A DNA stretch of 64,000 bases from Deroplatys truncata (lineage: Eukaryota > Arthropoda > Insecta > Mantodea > Mantidae), in assembly GCA_030765065.1 (NCBI GenBank), contig CM060990.1:6814001-6878000 (forward strand). Direction: 5' to 3'. Under the pieces are notes generated by a model, which was given only the letters and a program-made list of their open reading frames with translations, did no database searches and was not told the origin of the DNA. A program made the position numbers and the translations under genes. This document shows, one piece after another, positions 57,311 to 64,000 of the stretch (its first letter is position 1; every line of letters begins with the position of its first letter).

Positions 57311-58779
57311 GGTTTTTTATACCTCACTCAACATTTTTAACCTCTTTCACCTACCGGACTCTGCACGCTCAACACCTCGCTCAGCACTCATCTCATTCAC
57401 GTCACATTCATTGCCTATTTTTTCACGTATCTTTGTCAATCAACAATTTCTTGTTATTTCCGGTTCTCCTTATTCCTCATTTTTTATCTCAATCCAAATT
57501 AAAACGAATTAACGCCACACCAGGGGCGCCTGCGAATGCATTATCGTTAAGCCGTTACAGACACCATTTTTGCACTCGGTTTAATTTTAAGTCCTTATTT
57601 TCATATCTTTTTTCCCTAAAATGTTTCTATACATGCATATCTAATTTAAATGCTATATTTTTCCATTATGCCGTTATGTTTTGCTCATCATTTCAAATCC
57701 TCATTTCATGCATGTGCTTCATTAATTCATTTTTAAACGCACTTCATCCAACGCTATGTCGCCTTTATTTTTCAATGCTATCCATTTCTATCACTGTATC
57801 CTAACCGCATACCATTTTATTTTATTTTTTTTGTCTCCATTTACTTCTCGCTATAAAGGTTCTTTTGCTTTTCCTGCTTAGTTTCAACTTAGCCACGGAT
57901 GCCGTACGTCGAGAAACTTTGCAGTGGTGGCAACTTTTCGATTTCATTTAAAATCAACCATTACTTCCACCTTTCACCCCACATCAGCCTTTTCTCATTC
58001 AACGTATATTGGCACTTCTAAATTTGCTATATTATGCAATCTCTGTCAACTTTCTTGACATCGAGTTCTGCATCACTATGGTGGATGTTTTACGCCCTGA
58101 TCCTCAGGACCTCACCGAGGCGCTTGTGGTAGGAGCTTTTCTCACTCTTCTTATACATTTTACGACTCTCTCTCCACCGTTTTTCAACTGTTTTACCAAT
58201 TCAAGGAAACGCTTTCATTTCAGCAATTCTTCCTCCAAGAGGCTCCTCTGGCATAAGGAAAACACCATCCGGTTAATACGATTCTTTTTTTATTCCTAGC
58301 ATTGCTGCTTTTAATTTTATTCTTCTTTGGATTACTAATTTAAAACCAGTTTTTGCCCACCCACATGTTTACTCCTTCACATGGCTTACCGTTTTTAACA
58401 CCTTCTGTTCACATTTCTAACAATCACATATCGGCTTATTTTACTATAGCAAACCCTTACACAACGTCGCGTCATTTGCCAAACTAAACCAACAAGCCAT
58501 CACCAATACACCAATCATATCTACTCTTATTCTTACCAATCATAACACTCCACGTCACTTCCTCTTCTTCTACATTTTATCCCTCACTTGTCATCTTTTT
58601 ACAGTTTTCGAACTCGCACTCCCAACTCTCAACACCTCGCTGCACCGTTCCTTCATGTCACGTGACATTACCTCCCTATTTCATTTCGTACATCCTTATC
58701 CTATTCAAGCAACCTCCTCATTTCCCCCACCCTTCTTTCTTCCCTAATCTTCTACCAACAATCACCAATCTCCTCCATT
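57311..58779. other. T/C-rich right arm of the Polinton without gene
   Basis: AT-rich and strikingly T/C-biased on the plus strand. Frames such as 57433-57804 (123 residues, Phe/Ser/Leu-rich) arise from this bias and show no domain. The place where a polymerase or integrase would be expected holds no such motif. Confidence 0.6.
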
Positions 58780-58958
58780 CACACCCAGATTAAGCAAACG
58801 GATTATCCTTCATCCTCACCACTAGTGACCATGTTGGGTTTTCAAACTTAACTACATAACACCTTAATCCACGGATTAAGACGGATTATAGCGACATCAA
58901 CGCCACCTAGCGGCAAGATTAACGTTAATCCATTGCTTAATCTGGAGACTTAACTACT
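58780..58958 (-). repeat. Polinton right terminal inverted repeat
   Basis: Reverse complement of 52330-52510 with scattered substitutions; ends ...GAGACTTAACTACT, directly followed by the CATCTG duplication. Confidence 0.9.
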
Positions 58959-58964
58959 CATCTG

Positions 58965-60265
58965 TCCAATCGAAATATACAACTAAATAAAACACTGTTT
59001 TGCACAATTTCTCCATTCTTTGTGGTGTGGGGGTAGTATGTCTGCCTCACATTCAAGGGGTCCCGAGTTGAAATCTAGATTAGGGTGAGTTACACGGATA
59101 AGGACGTTGCCGGGGTTTTCCCCTATCTGAAAAGACGAATGTCGGATAACTTGAGATCTGTTGCTCAATTTGCGCATAATTTCATTCATCGTCCGATATG
59201 ACCTAAACGGTTTATGAAGCAGTATTTTAATGACGGTAATTATATTTTAAAACGGAAGTAAATTGTACTTTTTGCTCTCAAAGAGGACACATTTACTCGG
59301 CATTATTCTAATAATCTGTCTATGCGAATGCTGCATGGAATTGTCCTAGCAATGTCTTCAAATGGCAATTTGGCTTCCCACGTACCCACATTTCTTCCGA
59401 AATATTTGCATACATTGCGAGAGCTGCAGTGAACACACACCCTACGTGGTTGAGCAACAAAGGCAATATGCTCCAGGTACGTACCTCCCTGCTGAGAAGG
59501 TTGACAAAACCTTCTCGAAGCTGTAGGGACGGCATAAATGGAAGCGAGTGTACATACAAGGAAATAATGCAATTCATGAAAATGTTTGTCTCGGTTAACA
59601 TGAAGTAGTAGAAGAATATGCTTTTGTAAGCATAGTTTGTTGAATGACGGGCATGGAAAATCATGTGAACGATACACCAGATTTTTGCTGTTTCTGCTAC
59701 GTACATAGTAGGTGGGGAAGATATCGCATTCCATCCAACAATTCTATGTCAAGATTTTACCTGAAATATATGTTTTGAGGCCCCTTGAATCCAAAAATGC
59801 ATTTTTAGAAGAAGGTTCGTGTGTGCGTCTGAGTGTCTGTGAACAGCATAACTCGAAACGAAAAGTCGGATAAATACCAAACTTGGTATTTAGGTTCCGT
59901 ACCTTCCAAAGATGCAACACGAAAATTTTAAAATTCCCACCCCTAACCCAAACTACCCTTTACATAGAAAACGTTTCGAAATTTTTGATTTTCTAAAACT
60001 GGCTCTAACGATTTTGTTTAAAGTACCATGTATTATAGATATCTACTTGGCAAATAAAACATTTATCTTGAATTTTCTGGAATAGCCTGTGAAGTCCTCT
60101 TCATTTGTATGGAATTTTGTGCGAACGTGTATAACTGGTAAACGTTAAGGGATAGACAAAAGCGTACTACACAAAAACTGTGGATCGCTTGAAAACACAG
60201 AATTTCTTTCAAATGACTTTTTTGTAGCATCAATCATTTCCGAGATATCCGTTATTAATGGTTCG
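58965..60265 (+). repeat. Dispersed repeat, copy right of the Polinton
   Basis: The left block (58978-59320, with a SINE inside) matches 52185-52329; the right block (59715-60265) matches 51340-51840. The middle (59321-59714) has no partner here; minus-strand frames of 128-143 residues there show no domain. Confidence 0.7.
59005..59225 (+). mobile_element. tRNA-derived SINE nested in the dispersed repeat
   Basis: It is absent from the homologous block at 52185-52329. The head reads TTTGTGGTGTGGGGGTAGTA (A-box region) then CCCGAGTTGAAATCTAG (degenerate B box). The body contains CGGGGTTTTCCCCTATCTGA and a Thr-stop-rich tail ending near ATATGACC. Confidence 0.7.
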
Positions 60266-61360
60266 AATTGTTCGGTACCAAATCCCGTCGATTTTCAGTT
60301 GTTTCTTGCGATTACATAGAAACAGTATAGAATTTTAAGGCCAGCATATAGCCATCAGTTCTTAAACATTTGACTGTCGCTGTATCCGTTTTTATCTATA
60401 AAGAAATGTGTAATGTATCTATTTCTAGGATATCTCGATTAAAATAAATTAATTAGAAAAACAAGCTTTCGTAAGAATAACTTGCATACCCACTAGTAAA
60501 CGATACAGATAGTGAAAGTTATGTGAATGTAACACGTAATCCAAGTCTGAATTGGCGTCGATGTGGCAGTCTTGGTGCAGAAGGATATAGAGTTTGGAGG
60601 TCGCAGAAGAATTATATCCAAGTTACGGTTCTACTCTTGCGACAGGGAAGGTCGTTCTCAATGCTTTCCCGGCGGCTTGGACAAACTGTGAGGTCCTCAT
60701 GACCCATATTACCGCCATCCCGCTCCTAATTTATAAACCACGCTATAAACATCGTGAATGGAGCCCTAGCTTAATGTGATGTATTTTGTTTGAAAAAAGT
60801 AAGGCTTTTGGATGTTGAGGAACGGTGTGATGTCATAGCGTGTGTTAAAGAACAGGTTACGACGCCATGTTTAGTCTAATACTGAGTTACGAAAGCGCAA
60901 CGTAATCTGCCCAGCAAAGAAAGAAACAGGAATGCCTGCAGCCAGATGTTTTGTAGTGCAAATATGCCTAAAGCAGTTGCTGAAACCATGAATAAAACAA
61001 TGGCGTTAGCTAACTATGGAGATTTCTATAAAGTACAGGACAAAATCAGGTGTTGAGCTAAACGCTGTTTTAAGAAACGTGTATCTAAATAAAAAAAGTT
61101 AGACCAAGTAAAACTTTCAAGGAAGTTTTCACGTCAAACACATTCTTTTACACTATGCTCTTTATCCCGGCTGCATAGAATAAGCAGGGCAGGTAGAAAT
61201 ATTTAATTTAAAATATAATACCTAAAAAGCCATGTTAAAAGTCTGACAAACACGCACACGCACGCGCACACGCATGCACATACACATTCACAGCACGCAC
61301 ACACTCACGCACACCTACACACACACATATATATGTGTGTACACATATTAATGCACACAT
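60266..61360. other. No gene recognised; CA-rich microsatellite at right
   Basis: AT-rich DNA. At 61250-61345 there is a compound CACG/CA/TG microsatellite that abuts the LINE 3' end. Confidence 0.5.
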
Positions 61361-62255
61361 AGTAGTAGTGGTGGTATTTATTAAGTATTTAGTATTACAT
61401 TAATTGCATAACACAGTCACATGGGTCATAAGACCGTACATGCTCTTTAGAAAAATACCTGGTCTGTATACGTGACTTGCAGTATCAACCAGAAAACAAT
61501 TATTTTTTTGCACTATATACATACATATAAAATTGAAAAAAAAACCACTCTGAATCACACACTCACACACACACACACAGTCGCGCACAAGTACTCAAGC
61601 ACCACATATGTTTAAAGAAAAATTACATAAACACCTTATCTCTTAGTACACGTACTTCCATTAAGTATGTGCCCAAGCTTGGCCAGTTTTGGCTGTTTAG
61701 AATCATGTCCCAGCATGCTGTTCTCCGTCTGTTGGAAGCCAAAAATACTTTCGGTAATAGTTTTTTCCTAATACCCTCCGTCTGCACGCATGCTGCCAAA
61801 ATATGCGTCCAGTCTTCTTGTTCCCCGCATAATGGGCAAATCCTCCTGCCATCGTCATCAACAATCTTGCGAGCTTTCCACCCTCCCAACCTAAGCCATG
61901 CTATTCCAGTCCTCTGTTTTATATTCAATTCCAAAATATATGTTTCCTTACCCCACCTAGTTTTTATTTCATTTTGTAGCTCCAATGTTGATCTTTGTCT
62001 ACATTCAGATTCTATTTTCTGCCTGTTTATATCGCATAGTCGTCTTTTGATCTTTCTCACGGCACTGTGTGTATTTTCATTACCCCTTTGCCAGATATCA
62101 TTTAAGCCAATTTTTGATAATTCGCGTTGCAACCCCGCCACCCACCATTTTGGATGCTCTATGTTGTTCATTTGATGATGATAACATATTGCTCTCAGAG
62201 TTGTTTGATCACCTTTAATTATTCGCAGCCAGTACCTAACTACGCATACATACAC
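61361..62255 (-). mobile_element. 3' end of a non-LTR retrotransposon (LINE)
   Basis: The 3' untranslated part (61361-61620) recurs at 35541-35886. The coding part lies on the minus strand at 61623-62255. The upstream part of the element is missing, cut at a TACA-type microsatellite (62235-62350), so this is a 5'-truncated or broken copy. The 3' end consists of AGTAGTAGTGGTGG on the plus strand, with no poly-A. Confidence 0.85.
61623..62255 (-). CDS. C-terminal region of a LINE reverse-transcriptase protein
   Basis: A 210-residue frame, still open. It starts RYWLRIIKGDQTTLRAICYH, typical of the segment after the reverse transcriptase domain in LINE ORF2 proteins. The middle is basic and helical (ELQNEIKTRWGKETYILELN). 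Near the C-terminus RICPLCGEQEDWTHILAACV forms a zinc-knuckle-like C-x2-C-x7-H-x4-C motif known from this end of LINE proteins. The frame lacks the reverse transcriptase and endonuclease domains. Its first Met lies in microsatellite sequence and is unlikely to be a real start. The clade is not assigned. Confidence 0.75.
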   Translation of the reverse strand: MYVCVVRYWLRIIKGDQTTLRAICYHHQMNNIEHPKWWVAGLQRELSKIGLNDIWQRGNENTHSAVRKIKRRLCDINRQKIESECRQRSTLELQNEIKTRWGKETYILELNIKQRTGIAWLRLGGWKARKIVDDDGRRICPLCGEQEDWTHILAACVQTEGIRKKLLPKVFLASNRRRTACWDMILNSQNWPSLGTYLMEVRVLRDKVFM

Positions 62256-62358
62256 ATATATACATACATACAGGCATCCATATACATAGATTCAGATACA
62301 CATATACATATAGGCATATACAAATTCACACATATATAACCATATACATAAATGCATA
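62235..62358. repeat. TACA/TATACA compound microsatellite
   Basis: Irregular TACATA and CATATA repeats between the LINE fragment and the mariner element. Confidence 0.85.
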
Positions 62359-62360
62359 TA

Positions 62361-63679
62361 CAGAGTGTATCTTTATTGGTGTCGTATATTTGGGGACGTG
62401 TTCCTGACATCAAAACAGTAAGAAACGTACATATGTACATGGGTCTGAAAATCAACCGTTTCGTTGTTATAGGTCAAAGAAGTATTCCATGAGTGAATAG
62501 ACGGATATGCATTACACGTATGGCCGTACAGACGGCAATGCAGCACGAGCACGTGAACTTTATGCAGAAAGGTACCCTTACAGGCAGTTACCGTGTGCAA
62601 GAACATTCGCACGAATTCACCAATGCTTGAGAGAGAATGGCGCATTTGAGAGGAGTACTAGGGATGTGGGCAGACCAAGAGCGGTACGAGGCATTGAGCT
62701 TGATAAACGAGTTCTTCGTGCTGTGGATGCAGACCCATCACAAAGCACAAGACGTATGGCTGTAAGGGAAAGAGTTAGTCACATGACTATCTGGAGAATT
62801 CTGCATGAAAATCTTCTGTACCCGTATCACCTTCAACGTGTGCAAGGATTAAATGAGGCGGTCTTTGAGCCAAGAAGACGTTTCTGTCAACGCATGTTAT
62901 AGCAGTGCGTTGTGTTCATCAATTTCCTAGCCTGTATCTTATTCACGGATGCGGATGAGGCTGGTTTTACTCGCGACGGCAACTTCAATTTTCATAACAC
63001 TCATAACTAGGCATTTGAAAATCCTAATGAAGTACGACAGGACAGCCATCAACAGAGGTTCTCTCTTAACGTTTGGGGCGGAATCATTCATCATCACCTT
63101 ATTGGTCCCTATTTTTCTCCACGTCTGAATGGACGTACCTATCTCCAGTTTCTCAGAAATGAGTTGCATCACTTAACTGATAATGTGCCCCTGGATATCA
63201 TCCAATGAATGTGGTTTTTACACGATGGTGCTCCAGCTCATTTCAGTATGATAGTTCGTAAGTTCTTGAATGATCGATTTCCGCAAAGATGGATTGGTCG
63301 AGGGGGACCCATTGCATGACCTGTTCAATCGCCTGATTTTAATCCAATGGATTTCTGCGTCTGGGGACATTTGAATTTCTTGGTTTATGCGATTCCTGTA
63401 TCTGATGTTGACATTTTGAGAGGACGTATCCAAACTATATTTGACCAATTTCGAAAAGCACCAGGAATTTTCAACAGAGTACGCCAGAGCATGGAACACA
63501 GGCTTATTGCATGCATCGAAGGAAGAGGAAGCCACTTCGAGCAATTTTTGTGACTTTCGATTTTGTGCTGTAACTCCGAAATAAATAAGTTTCAGACACA
63601 AGTTCATATGTACTTTTTTACTGTTTTGTTGTCAGGAACACGTCCCCAAAATATATGACACCAATAAAGATACATTCTG
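62361..63679 (+). mobile_element. Mariner-like element of the DD41D (rosa-like) type
   Basis: The left end CAGAGTGTATCTTTATTGGT is repeated inverted at 63679 (CAGAATGTATCTTTATTGGT). Arms match for about 100 bases, including GGGGACGTGTTCCTGACA and AAACAGTAA. TA dinucleotides at 62359-62360 and 63680-63681 fit the target duplication. Length is 1319 bp, usual for a complete mariner. The internal gene is nearly full length but carries several stops. Confidence 0.9.
62489..63553 (+). pseudogene. DD41D mariner-like transposase
   Basis: Cut-and-paste transposase of about 350 residues in a single frame from about 62489. The N-terminal helix-turn-helix region reads DGNAARARELYAERYPYRQL and ARTFARIHQCLRENGAF; GRPRAVRGI is the GRPR-like linker; RVSHMTIWRILHENLLYPYH is the second DNA-binding helix. 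Catalytic residues: FTDADEAGFTRDG, LHDGAPAHF and SPDFNPMDF. Between the second and third Asp I count 41 positions, one of them a stop. In-frame stops near 62900, 63008, 63206 and 63318 inactivate it. The first catalytic block has an extra Ala relative to the usual FTDE. Almost no frameshifts are visible. Confidence 0.85.
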
Positions 63680-63681
63680 TA

Positions 63682-64000
63682 TACGCATGCATAATCACAT
63701 ACCCACACATATGCAGGCTGAATCACCTAAAACTTGCATCGCAAACTTTTCGGAAATGGAAGGTGCTATTGATGTGCAGTTTTCACAGCACTGATGGTAG
63801 TCAGGGGCTAGTACATTTATCCTGTGAATAGATTTTAATAATACTGAGAAAGTGTATTTTTTTAGCAAACATACACCTTTTTAAATTGAACAATGCCTAG
63901 TTACATCAACAGAATAAAGGTAGGGAAAATTAGAATATTAATGGTCTTTGTTGCAGGATTCTAGTGCAAGTGGCTTACGAGAAATCGTATTTTGAAAAGT
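63682..64000. other. No gene recognised
   Basis: AT-rich sequence to the window end. Confidence 0.4.

Larger units (their letters stand above)
52330..58958. mobile_element. Polinton/Maverick, 6.6 kb, deleted and decayed
   Basis: Both ends carry ~180-bp inverted repeats starting AGTAGTTAAGTC. The 6-bp sequence CATCTG lies directly outside each end (52324-52329 and 58959-58964), a perfect target duplication. AG-starting inverted repeats with 6-bp duplications are established hallmarks of Polintons/Mavericks. Minus-strand genes include a major-capsid-like and an adenovirus-type protease pseudogene, both characteristic of the group. Known full elements are about 15-20 kb and also encode protein-primed DNA polymerase B, a retrovirus-like integrase and a packaging ATPase; I see none of these. 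The element therefore seems to be an internal deletion derivative that was mobilised or arose in place and then decayed. Confidence 0.9.

Noticed and set aside
57309-58299. Several plus-strand frames in the right arm of the Polinton, rich in Phe, Ser and Leu.
   Set aside because: They arise from T/C-biased sequence, have no motif and lie opposite to the element's gene orientation.

Overview
This window looks like repeat-dense, gene-poor nuclear DNA from a large animal genome. It is most likely an insect and possibly a polyneopteran (orthopteroid); that placement is inferred from the mix of tRNA-derived SINEs, Penelope-like, mariner-like, LINE and Polinton remnants, and is not proven. I recognise no intact host gene, no rRNA gene and no functional tRNA gene. 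Almost every protein-like signal belongs to a decayed mobile element.

Region by region. 1-7.1 kb: a degenerate Ty3/gypsy-type LTR retrotransposon (gag, RNase H and integrase remnants) between two direct repeats that look like its LTRs, followed by a short 90-bp tandem repeat. 7.3-10.8 kb: two partial Penelope-like elements joined head to head; the plus-strand one is split by a short LINE that carries only an ORF1-type zinc-knuckle protein. 10.9-12.9 kb: SINEs. 12.9-18.8 kb: about 70 copies of an ~80-bp satellite with a SINE inserted. 18.9-29.2 kb: SINEs, a 33-bp GC-rich minisatellite, an internally deleted mariner and a 1.2-kb CACT-type microsatellite field. 30-33.5 kb: a long SINE, a weak inverted-repeat element and unassigned DNA. 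33.5-38.1 kb: a second satellite (~92-99 bp units), split into two sequence subfamilies by a LINE 3' end. 38.3-46.9 kb: SINEs, a ~110-bp tandem repeat, a LINE reverse-transcriptase remnant and unassigned AT-rich DNA. 46.9-50.2 kb: a frameshifted DD82E-spaced Tc1/mariner-superfamily transposase and a 774-bp MITE with ~155-bp inverted repeats. 52.3-59.0 kb: a 6.6-kb Polinton/Maverick. 59-60.3 kb: a repeat that also occurs left of the Polinton. 61.4-63.7 kb: the C-terminal end of a LINE and an almost complete but inactivated DD41D (rosa-like) mariner element.

The most notable object is the Polinton/Maverick at 52330-58958. It has ~180-bp terminal inverted repeats beginning with AG and a perfect 6-bp target duplication (CATCTG). 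It retains a decayed double-jelly-roll major-capsid-like gene and an adenovirus-type cysteine protease gene, plus several unassigned minus-strand genes. I see no protein-primed DNA polymerase, retrovirus-like integrase or packaging ATPase, and the element is less than half the usual length. It therefore appears to be a deletion derivative holding part of the virion module only.

The mobile elements do not form a pathway; they record successive insertions. Examples are a LINE inside a Penelope element, SINEs inside a satellite and inside a repeat, a LINE end inside a satellite, and a Polinton inserted next to or within a dispersed repeat.
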